NCBI GenBank assembly: GCA_963710975.1
Contig: CAVQCG010000004.1
Span: 1-64,000, forward strand
Direction of reading: 5' to 3'
DNA length: 64,000 nt
DNA from: JBBQXH01 sp963710975
GTDB lineage: Bacteria; Actinomycetota; Thermoleophilia; Gaiellales; Gaiellaceae
The notes under the pieces were generated by a model, which saw only the letters and a program-made list of their open reading frames with translations, was not told where the DNA came from and made no database searches. Every line of letters begins with the position of its first letter. The stretch's first letter is position 1. The position numbers and the translations under genes are program-made. Shown here piece after piece: positions 1-8,079 of the stretch.

Positions 1-202
1 CCGGATCGGCTACGTCGCAGGCGACACCCAGCGCTGAACTACCGAGATTCGTGAGTTCCGTCGCCGTCGCCTCGGCGCGGGTCAAGTCGACGTCAGCAGC
101 CACCACGGAGGCGCCTTCAGCCGCCATCGCGAGACAAGTCGCGCGCCCAATCCCACTTCCGGCGCCAGTGATCAGCGCGGTCTTTTCAGCGAGCACGTTC
201 AT
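1..202 (-). CDS. Short-chain dehydrogenase/reductase, 5' part only
   Basis: The rest of this minus-strand gene lies beyond the left edge. The 67 visible codons encode the opening beta-alpha-beta unit of an SDR oxidoreductase: T12 followed by GAGSGIG gives the TGxxxGxG cofactor motif, and the fragment ends in CDVADP, the usual adenine-contact strand. The ATG is preceded by GGTGAGG, a fair ribosome binding site. It comes directly after the broken dioxygenase remnant at 229-393 on the same strand, so it may be the surviving downstream gene of a decayed catabolic operon. The substrate cannot be told from this fragment. Confidence 0.85.
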   Translation of the reverse strand, partial: MNVLAEKTALITGAGSGIGRATCLAMAAEGASVVAADVDLTRAEATATELTNLGSSALGVACDVADP

Positions 203-228
203 CAGGCCTCACCTTCGACGTCAGCGCG

Positions 229-393
229 TCACAACGCGCCAACCCTCGCAGCGAGCAAGCCAGTGCGGATCGGGGGCCGACAGAACCCAGGCAGCGGCTT
301 CACAAACTTCCAAGGGTCAAGCGGTCGCGAGCTGGACTCGAGCCCGTGCGAGCTGGGCGACATCGAAGATCGGCTCGTGGTGGGGTCGCTCAT
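229..393 (-). pseudogene. Broken VOC-family ring-cleavage dioxygenase N-terminus
   Basis: A strong ribosome binding site (AGGAAGGAG) precedes ATG at 393, and the frame runs to a stop at 229 for 54 codons. The meaningful protein is spread over frames: the start frame gives MSDPTT, the next frame gives EPIFDVAQLA, and the first frame then resumes as SRPLDPWKFVKPLPG. Joined, these resemble the N-terminus of catechol 2,3-dioxygenase-like vicinal-oxygen-chelate enzymes (EPIFDVAQLAHVELLTP...FVKDVLG). At least two indels and loss of the metal-binding C-terminal part make it non-functional. Family assignment is by remembered pattern, so it is moderate. Confidence 0.5.
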
Positions 394-500
394 GCGCTCC
401 TTCCTTTCCCTCTTAGCACGGCGTTGACATCGGCTGCGAGTTGGTCGAGTGTGGGGCCGTCGTTGGTGAGAACGCGCAGGAAGTTCTCGGAGATGTGCAT
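390..500 (-). CDS. Small ORF or gene 3' end of unknown function
   Basis: A 36-codon frame beginning MHISENFLRVLTNDG and ending in VNAVLRGKGRSA. Its TGA overlaps the ATG of the dioxygenase remnant in an ATGA overlap, the normal coupling of operon genes here. The same frame stays open upstream for about 20 codons (through LDRLCGGGPRDP) but has no start there, so this is more likely the 3' end of a truncated gene than a real small protein. I do not recognise a family. Confidence 0.3.
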   Translation of the reverse strand: MHISENFLRVLTNDGPTLDQLAADVNAVLRGKGRSA

Positions 501-584
501 CCGCCGCCGCCCTCGAGCGGGGTCGCGGGGACCGCCCCCGCAAAGCCTGTCTAGAAGCGGCTCTGAGAGATGACAGGGGATTCT

Positions 585-724
585 TCATCCCACGACGGCA
601 GCTTGCGTCGTCACCGAGACCATCGTTGGCGCCGACCAGGTCGCCCTTCGGGCTGATCGCGCCTGACCGGAGACATACAGCATGTGGGCCAACGCGGTAG
701 CCTTGGGCAAGCCGATATTGCGAC
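585..724 (-). pseudogene. Possible RidA/YjgF-family remnant
   Basis: The minus strand encodes RNIGLPKAT..HMLYVSGQ, which resembles the RidA N-terminus (GLPKA...LLYVSGQ). The continuation is split: one frame gives SPKGDLVGAND and another gives VTTQAAVV, both matching what should follow in RidA. RidA-like 2-aminomuconate deaminases occur in meta-cleavage operons, which would fit the dioxygenase remnant just downstream. The match is short and recalled from memory. An IclR-type helix-turn-helix was considered for the same stretch and is weaker. Confidence 0.3.
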
Positions 725-985
725 CGCAGTCATCGATATCGCCAGCATCGCGGAGGGAAGGTGCCTTCAATTGGCGCTCCGACTTCAGCACGAGCAAAGT
801 GACAGCAGGCATCTCTTGGGGGGCGGCGGCGGGCGACCGAGCTTGTTCTGCTCCCCCAAGGGATCGGCGGGACGTGAAGAAGGCCCGAGAAGCACCCCTC
901 GCCTGCCGTCACGGCAGCGTTGCGGCGCCCCAGAAGGCACGAATCACTGGCATCCCGATGCCATCAGCAAGATCGAGGAGGAATC
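725..985. other. Intergenic stretch without a supported gene
   Basis: Only short frames without family resemblance are present on either strand. The last 12 bases are the GAGGAGGAAT ribosome binding site of the aminotransferase. A promoter for that gene presumably lies here, but I see no convincing hexamer pair. Confidence 0.5.
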
Positions 986-2350
986 ATGGCCACGCACGAT
1001 GAGCTTGCGACGTGGGATCAGGCCCACGTCATTCATCCCTGGAGCTTCGCCGGCCCATCGCTGATCATCGAGCGAGGCGCAGGTTCGAGATACTGGGACG
1101 CTGAGGGCCGCGAGTATCTGGACGCTCTCGGTGGCATCCAGCTCTGCGAGATCGGGCATGGCCGCGCCGAGCTGGGCGATATCGCCGCCGGGCAGATGTC
1201 CAAGCTCGAGTATGCACCGATGTTCTGGAACTTCGGCAACGAGCCAGCGACGCTACTCGCCCGGAGGCTCGCAGAACTCGCTCCCGACGAGATCGACAAC
1301 GTCTTCTTCACTAATGGCGGCTCGGAGAGTTGCGAAAGCGCGATCAAGATGGCGCGGCTATATCACCATGTCCGCGGGGAGCCCGATCGGAAAGTGATCC
1401 TCTCCCTTCGACATGGGTACCACGGGATGTCCTACGGTGCTCTCGCCGCGAGCGGGCTCCCAGGCCTCCAGGTCGGGTTCGGTGAGATGCCGGCCGGCTT
1501 CGCCCAACTCTCGACGCCGTACCCGTACCGGGCTGAGTTCCTGCACGGCGCCGCCCCGGTCGACTACTGCATCCGGGAGTTGGAGGAGACAATCATGCGG
1601 CTCGGCCCCGAATCTATCGCGGCATTTATTGGCGAGCCTGCGCTAACAGTCGGCGGCGCGATCTTCCCCCCAGACGACTACTGGCCGGCGGTCACAGATA
1701 TCTGCCATCGCCACGGCATCCTCATGATCGCTGACGAAGTCGTGACCGCGTTCGGTCGTCTTGGACACTGGTTCGCGTCAGAACCACGAGGGCTTGGCGC
1801 CGATCTCATCGCGACTGCAAAGGGGCTGACAAGCGGCTATCTGCCTCTCGGTGCTGTGCTCGCGTCGAACCACATCGCCGAGACGCTGAAGGGAGCCGAG
1901 AGCGGCTTCATGCACGGGTTCACGTACTGCGGTCATCCGGTCGCCTGCGCAGTCGGGCTGGCAAATCTCGAGATCATCGAACGGGAGAATCTGCTCGACA
2001 ACGCTCTGACGGTCGGCGCTCACCTTCGCGACCGACTCGAGACACTGCTCGATATTCCGGTCGTCGGAGATGTGAGAGCAATGGGATTGCTTGCCGGCGT
2101 CGAGCTCGTCGCAGACACACAGACACGAGAGCCGCTCCCTGTTCGCCGCCAGGAGATCGCAAACCGGATCCGAGACGAGCAAGGGGTGATCGTGCGCAGC
2201 ATCTACCAGAACGTCATCATCGCACCCTGCCTGATCCTCACCGAAGAGGAGGCCGACCGGATCGTCGAGGCGTTAAGGAGCGTGCTCGAAAGCACAGGGC
2301 AAGACGGACGGCCGCTCAGGACTGGTTTGGAGGCGACGGTTGGTGACTGA
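986..2350 (+). CDS. PLP-dependent class III (omega) aminotransferase
   Basis: A 454-residue fold-type I aminotransferase of the ornithine/omega-amino acid class. It transfers an amino group from an amine or omega-amino acid to a keto acid using pyridoxal phosphate. The PLP region is clear: FTNGGSESCESAIKMAR binds the phosphate, MIADEVVTAFGR carries the ring-contacting Asp, and K279 in ATAKGLTSG is the Schiff-base lysine. The start at 986 is fixed by GAGGAGGAAT five bases upstream; a longer in-frame start at 920 has none. The stop overlaps the start of the amidohydrolase remnant downstream, suggesting a former operon for an amine or cyclic amide. Codon use has more A/T-ending codons than the genes beyond 6 kb. 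Substrate is not determined. Confidence 0.9.
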   Translation: MATHDELATWDQAHVIHPWSFAGPSLIIERGAGSRYWDAEGREYLDALGGIQLCEIGHGRAELGDIAAGQMSKLEYAPMFWNFGNEPATLLARRLAELAPDEIDNVFFTNGGSESCESAIKMARLYHHVRGEPDRKVILSLRHGYHGMSYGALAASGLPGLQVGFGEMPAGFAQLSTPYPYRAEFLHGAAPVDYCIRELEETIMRLGPESIAAFIGEPALTVGGAIFPPDDYWPAVTDICHRHGILMIADEVVTAFGRLGHWFASEPRGLGADLIATAKGLTSGYLPLGAVLASNHIAETLKGAESGFMHGFTYCGHPVACAVGLANLEIIERENLLDNALTVGAHLRDRLETLLDIPVVGDVRAMGLLAGVELVADTQTREPLPVRRQEIANRIRDEQGVIVRSIYQNVIIAPCLILTEEEADRIVEALRSVLESTGQDGRPLRTGLEATVGD

Positions 2351-2612
2351 GGTCATCTTGAAGAACGGTCTCGTCGATGTCGGTGCAGGGGAGTTCCAGC
2401 GGACGGATGTAGTCGTCGCCGACGCCCGAGTGACGATCGTCGTCGACGTTGGGCTTCGAGAGGCCGATTCGTCGTTGACTGCTCCAGCTAGGGGCGAGGG
2501 CCGGTGCAAACCGCACGAAACCGCGCCACGGGCCCACCGAGAGCGGCACCCTCTACCAGCGCTCCCGACACCCACCGCGCAAAGGAGTGCCTTGCCACCG
2601 TACTGGCCCTGA
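2343..2612 (+). pseudogene. Truncated amidohydrolase (dihydropyrimidinase/allantoinase-like)
   Basis: Starts at GTG 2343 (or TTG 2340), overlapping the aminotransferase stop. The first 40 or so residues (TEVILKNGLVDVG, then TDVVVADARVTIVVDVG) are the N-terminal beta-sandwich of cyclic amidohydrolases. After about residue 45 the frame reads as low-complexity proline- and arginine-rich sequence to the stop, with none of the metal-binding histidines. This looks like a deletion that kept only the gene start, so the product is unlikely to be active. Confidence 0.55.
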
Positions 2613-3453
2613 GACGCCTCAGAGGACTCGCATCCAGCGTCGCTGAGCACTCCGCCGGTCGTGCCCTTACGCCACAACAATTACCGGGCTGCCACCAAGG
2701 CGAAACATGACCCGCCATGCGTTTAGCGCCTTGCCGGAGCCACGGGGCAGGACGTTCGCAGCTCCAGCGACCCCGGAGAACCTATGACCGAACGCCAGTC
2801 TTGCCGGCGAGCCCGCCCGTCCTGCTACGCCCAACGTATGCGGTAATCCCGTCCGCGCCTACTGACCGATAGGCAAGGCCTGCCTGTAGGACGGACCCGC
2901 ACCGCCGACGAATATGGCCAGGCGTCCGATTCGGTTCCAGAAGATTCGGGGATAACCATGACATGACCTGGTGGCAATGGATGCTCATAGCCGGGGCCGT
3001 GGTCTCGGCCATGCCCTGTCTATTCGACTTGCGACACTGGCGACAGCCACGGCAGGGAGTACGACACCGCGTAAACCGTCAGCGAGTTCACCGTCGTATC
3101 AGCTTCTGATCGCGCCAGACGCCCTCGACCTCACGGATCCAGCAGGTCGAAACAAGCGTCGATCGAGGTCCGGTCGCCGGCCCGCGCCCGCCGGACCACC
3201 TCCTTCGTCTCATCGGACACCGTACCGAGCTTGGCGTAGAGCTGAGCTCGGAGCGCCTCGAACAGCCAGGGTTCGATCGCCACTCTGGCGTTCATGCACG
3301 AGTACAGCGTCGGCAAGCCCGGTCGCGCACTACGAGCCATGACCGCCGCCGTTTCGCGGCCGACGTGGTCAGAAGACCGGCGGCGCTCGGATTCACGCGA
3401 CGCCAGGTGTACGAGGCTCGAGGAGCGCGACTGTCGGGTTACCGGCCGATCTG
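2613..3453. other. Long gene-poor region
   Basis: No frame here matches a family I know. Two short frames could be real. One is a 48-codon plus-strand frame at 2963-3109 whose first 20 residues are Trp-rich and hydrophobic, followed by a very basic tail, like a small membrane peptide. The other is a 54-codon minus-strand frame at 3131-3295 (starting MNARVAIEPW, ending DACFDLLDP) that has protein-like composition but no ribosome binding site. The composition is more AT-rich than the rest of the window. Together with the remnants on both sides this suggests a decayed accessory segment. Confidence 0.4.
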
Positions 3454-3459
3454 TAGCAT
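3454..3459 (+). promoter_or_regulatory. -10 hexamer TAGCAT for DUF5996 gene (leaderless)
   Basis: TAGCAT sits 6 bases before the ATG at 3466 and there is no Shine-Dalgarno sequence between, the pattern seen at many starts in this window. Confidence 0.5.
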
Positions 3460-3465
3460 TCGGCG

Positions 3466-4383
3466 ATGCGATCAACGTGGCCGGCGCTTCCCCTTGAGGC
3501 CTGGAGCGCCACCTGCGACACGCTCCATGCGCACACGCAGGTGTTGGGCAAGCTGGCCGTTGTGCTCGCTCCGCCCGAGCCCCAGCTACAGCACGCCGCG
3601 CTGCGCCTCAGCGCCCGCGGCTGGGAGACGCTTCCGTTGCCGGCTCCTGACGGCTCCGGTGCGATCGTCGTTGCGCTGGATCTGTCTACCCACGAGGCGG
3701 TCGCCGAGCATAGCGACGGGCGGGTGCAGCGCGTCAAGCTCACCCCCAACCGGCCGGTCGGCGAGGTCACGCGCGAGGTGCTGGCGGCGGTTCGCGGGCT
3801 CGTAGGCCCGGTCGAGATCGACCCGACGCCGCAGGAGGACGCCGTGGACACGCCCCTTGACGAGGACGAGGAGCACGCGAGTTAGAACAGCGCCAGGTGG
3901 CGACGTACTCGCGGCAGCGACCCGTGCTGCCCTGGTCCTCGCGGCGGTCCGTGCGCCCTATCGCGGTCGGTCGACGCCGGTCAACGCCTGGTGGGGATCG
4001 TTCGACCTCGCCGTGAACCTCTTCTCCGGGCGGCCGGCCGAACCTCCGTCGCGCGACTTCATCATGCGCAACACCATGGATGCGGAGGAAATCGCTATCG
4101 GGTGGTGGCCAGGCGATCCACGTTACCCGCGCGCGGCCTTCTACGCCTACGCACATCCCGCGCCGGACGGGTTCGCGAATGCGACGCTCTCACCCGCCGC
4201 CGCACGATGGGACGCCACGCTCGGCGAATACATTCTTGACTGGGACAGCGTCTGCGCCGCCCCGACCCCCACCAGGAGGCGCTCGAGTTCGCCCGCTCAG
4301 CTGTTCGGCATGCATGCACGGTGTGCGCCTGGGACCCCAAGCTAAGCGTCAGCGTCGAGGGAACCCCACCACCGGTCGCGTGA
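3466..4383 (+). pseudogene. DUF5996-family protein, frameshifted
   Basis: The protein is recognisable from end to end but lies in three frames. Frame 1 (3466-3885) gives the N-terminus: WPALPLEAWSATCDTLHAHT, then PLDEDEEHAS and a stop. Frame 2 (about 3905-4265) gives AATRAALVLAAVRAPYRGR, WWGSFDLAVNLFSGR and FYAYAHPAPDGFANA. Frame 3 gives DPHQEALEFARSAVRHACTV and ends at TGA 4383. These are the conserved blocks of DUF5996, an uncharacterised family of about 300 residues. At least three single- or double-base indels are needed to restore it, two of them within 25 bases near 3885-3910. Either a true pseudogene or sequence error; the clustering of lesions favours decay. Confidence 0.8.
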
Positions 4384-4637
4384 CCGCTGCGAGCAGGCCG
4401 GGGCCCGTCGCTGTCGAGCCGCGCTATAGGCCTCAATCTATGAGACCCGACGTCCCGCAGGCGCCGAACGCACTCCTACAGCGGTTCGAGTCCGCTCCGC
4501 GCCTCTAGACCAGTAACCATGCGGGTTCGCGGGCAGTCTTCCACGAGGCCGCCGTATCCGAGCTGAACGCCATCGGCGCCCGCCTCGCAAGGATCAATCG
4601 GGCCGGGGCCGGGCCGCCGGCGATGCTCAATCGCGCG
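4384..4637. other. Intergenic region with tRNA T-arm-like sequence
   Basis: No recognised gene. One plus-strand frame from about 4537 (reading VFHEAAVSELNAIGARLAR) looks protein-like but has no start and runs antisense into the next gene. The segment contains an 18-base sequence with the form of a tRNA T-arm, repeated at 5898. Confidence 0.4.
4479..4496 (+). repeat. T-arm-like 18-bp direct repeat, copy 1
   Basis: cagcggttcgagtccgct: a 5-bp stem (AGCGG/CCGCT) around TTCGAGT, exactly a tRNA T-arm. No acceptor partner or anticodon arm is found upstream, so it is not a tRNA gene. An identical copy lies at 5898-5915, bracketing three small genes. Confidence 0.6.
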
Positions 4638-5024
4638 CTAGAAAAGACTGTAGGTGAAGCGTTCGATGAAGAATCCGTGGCCGGTCGGGATGCTCTTGCA
4701 GGTCATCCCGCTCTGTCTTGAGATGCACCTGAAGCGGCCTGGATCCGACCACTTTTCGCCGTAGGCGAGAGTCGGCCCGCGCGGGAACTTGTTGGCGGAG
4801 ACGTTTCGCTCCTTGCCGGCCTTGCCGTTGAGGGGAACGAAGACGGCGTAGTGGTCGTTCAGTGTTAGGCACGCCATGAGGTTTGCGTTGATGAACTCAC
4901 GGCAGCGGATGTTTCCGCTCGGGCTGTGGAAGTAGTTGCTTGTCCATGCGGGCTGGGCTGAGGCCATGGTGGGCGCAACAAGAGCGATCGCGAAGACGAG
5001 GCCCGCCAGGAGTGTTCGCCGCAT
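4638..5024 (-). CDS. Secreted DUF6636-like protein
   Basis: A 128-residue protein with a clean Sec signal peptide (MRRTLLAGLVFAIALVAPTM, cleavage likely after ASA at residue 23). The mature part has the pattern SPSGNIRC...MACL...GPTLAYGEKW...GRFRCIS..SGMTCK....GFFIERF, with four or more cysteines. It resembles the small exported DUF6636 family of actinobacteria, whose function is unknown. GGAGGT precedes the ATG. Transcribed away from the Dabb-domain gene, sharing a short divergent intergenic region with it. Confidence 0.75.
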   Translation of the reverse strand: MRRTLLAGLVFAIALVAPTMASAQPAWTSNYFHSPSGNIRCREFINANLMACLTLNDHYAVFVPLNGKAGKERNVSANKFPRGPTLAYGEKWSDPGRFRCISRQSGMTCKSIPTGHGFFIERFTYSLF

Positions 5025-5145
5025 CGTTGGTACCTCCGTCGAGTTGACTTACTACGCAGCTTCGTATGCCGATCGAGATGTGTCAACGGTCGCCGTACAT
5101 GCTGCCGACCGGGGGCAACGGGGGTTCAGCTCGCATCGACTGCAG

Positions 5146-5151
5146 TAGTCT
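5146..5151 (+). promoter_or_regulatory. -10 hexamer TAGTCT for Dabb gene
   Basis: TAGTCT lies 9 bases upstream of the ATG at 5161 with no ribosome binding site in between, so the transcript probably starts at or next to the start codon. Confidence 0.5.
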
Positions 5152-5160
5152 TCATCGTCG

Positions 5161-5461
5161 ATGATCGAGGGGCGCATCCGGCACACCGTCGTGTTCGCGC
5201 TGAAGCATCCCGAGGGTTCGGTGCAGGAGCGGGAGTTCATGGAGGCGGCCCAGCAACTCGCGGCTATCCCGGGCGTCGAGGAGTTCGAGCTCCTCGACGA
5301 GGTCAGTCCGAAGAACGGCTATCGGTTCGGGATCTCGATGGAGTTCGCCGACCGGTCCGCATACGACGGCTATAACGACCACCCAGACCACGTCCGTTTC
5401 GTGGAGCAGCGGTGCGGTCGAGGTGAGCGACTTCCTCGAACTCGACTACACCCGACGCTAG
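5161..5461 (+). CDS. Dabb (stress-responsive A/B barrel) domain protein, one frameshift
   Basis: About 100 residues. IRHTVVFALKHPEGSVQERE, GVEEFELLDEVSPKN and DHPDHVRFVEQR are typical of the dimeric alpha/beta-barrel Dabb family. Near 5415 the frame breaks: the original frame continues into unrelated basic sequence to 5511, whereas the +1 frame gives VEVSDFLELDYTRR and TAG at 5461, the expected family C-terminus. One extra base in GGTGCGGTC explains it. Dabb proteins bind small hydrophobic ligands or act as stress proteins; the ligand is unknown here. The next gene is another small ferredoxin-like-fold protein. Confidence 0.75.
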
Positions 5462-5549
5462 CGATTCGGCGGTCGGGTCGAAGGCGGTTTGTTCCTCCCC
5501 TCATGGCATGATCGGGTCGAGAGTCCCGAGTCGAACGTCTGGAGGGCAT

Positions 5550-5822
5550 ATGGCTGTGTTGATGACCGCTCACGTTCCCGGCGCAACGAAGGAGATGATC
5601 GACGCCATGCGGCCGCTGCGCGAGCCGATACGGAACGCGAAGGGTTTCATCTTGCACGCGAACGGCCCTGCTCCCGGCGGCTGGCGCATGACCGAGGTGT
5701 GGGAAACGCAGGCCGACTTCGAGGCGTGGTTCGAGTCCTCCATCAAGCCGTTGTTCCCCGCGGACGGCCCGATGATGCCATCGATCACAGTCGACGAGCT
5801 GAACGAGGTCGTGACCGCGTAG
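5550..5822 (+). CDS. Small antibiotic-biosynthesis-monooxygenase-like (ABM) protein
   Basis: A 90-residue protein (MAVLMTAHVPGATKEMIDAM...VWETQADFEAWFES) with the length and pattern of single-domain dimeric alpha/beta-barrel proteins of the ABM/YgiN type. These act as cofactor-free monooxygenases or have no known activity. GGAGGG just upstream of the ATG fixes the start; an earlier in-frame ATG at 5508 has no ribosome binding site. No catalytic residue set can be asserted from sequence alone. Confidence 0.7.
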   Translation: MAVLMTAHVPGATKEMIDAMRPLREPIRNAKGFILHANGPAPGGWRMTEVWETQADFEAWFESSIKPLFPADGPMMPSITVDELNEVVTA

Positions 5823-6109
5823 CATCGCGCGCCCGGGGAACGTACCCAAGCGCAGGGACGGACTTGCGTCGCTCCAATGTCTTTGGTCTGCCTCTTTCAG
5901 CGGTTCGAGTCCGCTGCTGACGCTCGCGCGGCGTTCGCGTCTCGGTATGGACGTGGAGAAAGTAGCGTCGGTTGTGCGACTCGCCTGACCTGACTGATCT
6001 CGATCAGGCTCCGGCCTGTGTGGTGGCCGCGCGCGATGCCGATCGGCTGCCCGGCGCCGCGCGTTCTTGTCCCGCCCCGTACTACGCTTTGGGTCTGCCC
6101 GGGGGCCTC
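5823..6109. other. Intergenic region with second T-arm-like repeat
   Basis: No gene recognised. GTACCCAAGCGCAGGGACGG (5844-5863) resembles the D-arm of a Tyr/Ser-type tRNA and is followed 35 bases later by a T-arm-like sequence, but no anticodon or acceptor stems can be formed. TACGCT at about 6079 could be the -10 of the methyltransferase. Confidence 0.4.
5898..5915 (+). repeat. T-arm-like 18-bp direct repeat, copy 2
   Basis: Identical to 4479-4496 over all 18 bases, in the same orientation; the flanks differ after the repeat. The distance between copies is 1.4 kb. It could be the footprint of integration at a tRNA 3' end or two degenerate tRNA pieces. Confidence 0.6.
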
Positions 6110-6931
6110 ATGTCGTCTCGTGACCGGTACATCATCCATGGCGGGATTGAGGGGCGTGAGCGCCTGCGTGTACTCGCGCGCGCGATGCATCCGACGACGG
6201 CGGCGCTGCTCGACCGGGTGGTGACGCCCGGGGCTGTCTGTCTGGACGTTGGCTGCGGGGGAGGAGACGTCGCGCTCGAGCTGGCTCGTCGTGTCGGCGC
6301 TCAAGGCCGGGTCGTCGGTGTGGACATGGACGAAGACAAGATCCGGATTGCGCAGGAAGAAGCGATCGAGGCCGGTGCGGCCCAGGTTGAATACATGTGC
6401 CGCGATGTCGTGAGCGAGCCCTTTCCGGCCGAGTACGACCTCGTCTATGCCCGGTTTCTCATCACACACCTCCCGGAGCGCCAGGCTGCCGTCGCACACC
6501 TGGTCGGTGCTCTCCGACCCGAGGGCGTCGCCGTCCTCGAGGACATCGACTTCGCCGGAAGCTTCTGCTATCCGCCCAATTGGGCCTACGAGCGGTACTG
6601 CGAGCTCTACACGAGAACTGCCGAGGCGCGAGGGGGCGATGCGAACGTCGGCCGCCAGCTGCCCGCCCTCTTGCTCGGGGCCGGTTGTGCGCGCGTGGTG
6701 ACCACGGTCGTCCAGCCAGCCGCGCTGAACCCCGACGGCTACGAGCGCGACGTCAAGCTGATTGCCGCCGTGACGATGGAGAACATCGCCGCGTCGGCCA
6801 TTCTCGAAGATCTCACCACGCGCGAAGAGGTGCAGGATGTCGTTGCCGAGCTCCACAGGATCGCTCGAGACGCGAGCACGCTTCTCGCCTTGCCCCGCAT
6901 CGTCCAGGCCGTCGGATATCTCACCGGCTAG
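6110..6931 (+). CDS. SAM-dependent class I methyltransferase
   Basis: A 273-residue Rossmann methyltransferase. VCLDVGCGGGDVALELARR is motif I, VVGVDMDEDKI supplies the acidic residue for the ribose hydroxyls, and DVVSEPFPAEYDLVYARFLI is motif IV with a small-molecule rather than nucleic-acid signature. The C-terminal 90 residues are helical, as in UbiE-like or polyketide methyltransferases. The start at 6110 (MSSRDRYIIHGGIEG) is preceded by CGGGGG. It is the first gene of a co-oriented run up to 11.6 kb, but the 44-base gap means co-transcription is only likely. Acceptor substrate unknown. Confidence 0.85.
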   Translation: MSSRDRYIIHGGIEGRERLRVLARAMHPTTAALLDRVVTPGAVCLDVGCGGGDVALELARRVGAQGRVVGVDMDEDKIRIAQEEAIEAGAAQVEYMCRDVVSEPFPAEYDLVYARFLITHLPERQAAVAHLVGALRPEGVAVLEDIDFAGSFCYPPNWAYERYCELYTRTAEARGGDANVGRQLPALLLGAGCARVVTTVVQPAALNPDGYERDVKLIAAVTMENIAASAILEDLTTREEVQDVVAELHRIARDASTLLALPRIVQAVGYLTG

Positions 6932-6975
6932 GCTGTCGCGACGTTGATCGGCAACGACGGTTTTGAGGAGGATTG

Positions 6976-8079
6976 ATGTCGCTTCCGTTTCCCGTCTTTG
7001 ACATCGGCGCTGGATCTTCGTTCGAGCGCGGTGTTCAGCATGGGCTGAAGGCCCGTGAGCAGATTGCGGCGACCGTCGAGACGTACCGTCAGATCTTCCG
7101 CGACTTCGTCCGGATCGATTGGGAGGAGGCGCAGCGTATCGGTGAGTCGTACGCGGCCCCGATCGAGCGCTACGACGCCGAGATCGCGGAGGAGATCCGG
7201 GGTGTCGCAGAGGGGAGCGGCTTCGATCACGCGGAGATTCTCGCGCTCAACTCACGTTCGGAGATCGCGTTGAGCGCACGGATGGTCGATGGCTGCACGG
7301 CGTTCTCGGCCTTTGGTCGTGCCACGAGGGGTGAGACGACGGTGCTCGCACAGAACTGGGATTGGCGGCCCTCTCTCTCGGAGTCGATGGTGGTGCTGCG
7401 GATCGAGCAGCCGGGGAAGCCGTCGCTGACGATGCTGACCGAGGCGGGCATCGTGGGCAAACTTGGCTTCAACTCGGCCGGGCTCGGGGTCTGCTTGAAC
7501 GCGATCGTCACCGACCGCCTGGAGCAGGGAGGCACGCCCCTTCACGTGGTGTTGCGGGCGATTCTCGACTCGCGAACGCTGGGTGACGCGGTCGGTGCGG
7601 TGGCCCGCGCCGGGATCGCCTGCGCGGCGAACTTCCTGGTGGCCCAGCACGGCAACGGGAGTATCGACATCGAGGTAGTACCCGGAGAGCTCGACGTGCT
7701 GCTGCCCGAGCGCGACGTCATCGCGCACACGAACCACCTGCAGAGCCTGCGTCTCGTAGGCGTCCGGGATCTGGGCGCGTTGGCATTCCCGGACACGTAC
7801 GTGCGCCTGGCCCGCGTCAGGCGGCTGCTCGACGAGTGCCATGGGCGGCTGGACGGCGAAGCGGCCCGGTCGATCCTGCGCGATCACGCGAACGCGCCGG
7901 ACGCCATCTGCCGCCATGTCGACGAGATCGTCGATCCGGAGGGGAAGCGAATCCACTCCGTGTTCTCGCTCGTGATGGACCTCGAGGAGCAGAAGCTCGA
8001 GGTGACCAACGGCCCGCCGTGCTCGGGCGAGTACATCAACCCTGTCGAGGCTGCTGCCCTGGCCGCTCTTCCGGCATGA
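6976..8079 (+). CDS. C45-family Ntn hydrolase (acyl-CoA:6-APA acyltransferase-like)
   Basis: A 367-residue protein of peptidase family C45, related to isopenicillin N acyltransferase. These proenzymes cleave themselves before an internal cysteine, which becomes the N-terminal nucleophile. Here G106-C107 in DGCTAFSAFG is the predicted cleavage and nucleophile site, followed by QNWDWRP, another family hallmark. N-terminal GSSFERGVQHG is also typical. GAGGAGGAT directly precedes ATG 6976. The stop overlaps the next start by ATGA, so it is translationally coupled to the cyclase gene. Likely reaction is hydrolysis or transfer of an amide-linked acyl group; substrate unknown. Confidence 0.85.
   Translation: MSLPFPVFDIGAGSSFERGVQHGLKAREQIAATVETYRQIFRDFVRIDWEEAQRIGESYAAPIERYDAEIAEEIRGVAEGSGFDHAEILALNSRSEIALSARMVDGCTAFSAFGRATRGETTVLAQNWDWRPSLSESMVVLRIEQPGKPSLTMLTEAGIVGKLGFNSAGLGVCLNAIVTDRLEQGGTPLHVVLRAILDSRTLGDAVGAVARAGIACAANFLVAQHGNGSIDIEVVPGELDVLLPERDVIAHTNHLQSLRLVGVRDLGALAFPDTYVRLARVRRLLDECHGRLDGEAARSILRDHANAPDAICRHVDEIVDPEGKRIHSVFSLVMDLEEQKLEVTNGPPCSGEYINPVEAAALAALPA

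Noticed and set aside
585..812. IclR-type helix-turn-helix in the minus-strand frame (IGLPKATA)
   Set aside because: The following HMLYVSGQ and the neighbouring-frame GDLVGAND fit RidA better, and no other IclR block is present.
5844..5920. A complete class II tRNA gene
   Set aside because: D-arm-like and T-arm-like pieces are present but no acceptor stem or anticodon arm can be paired.
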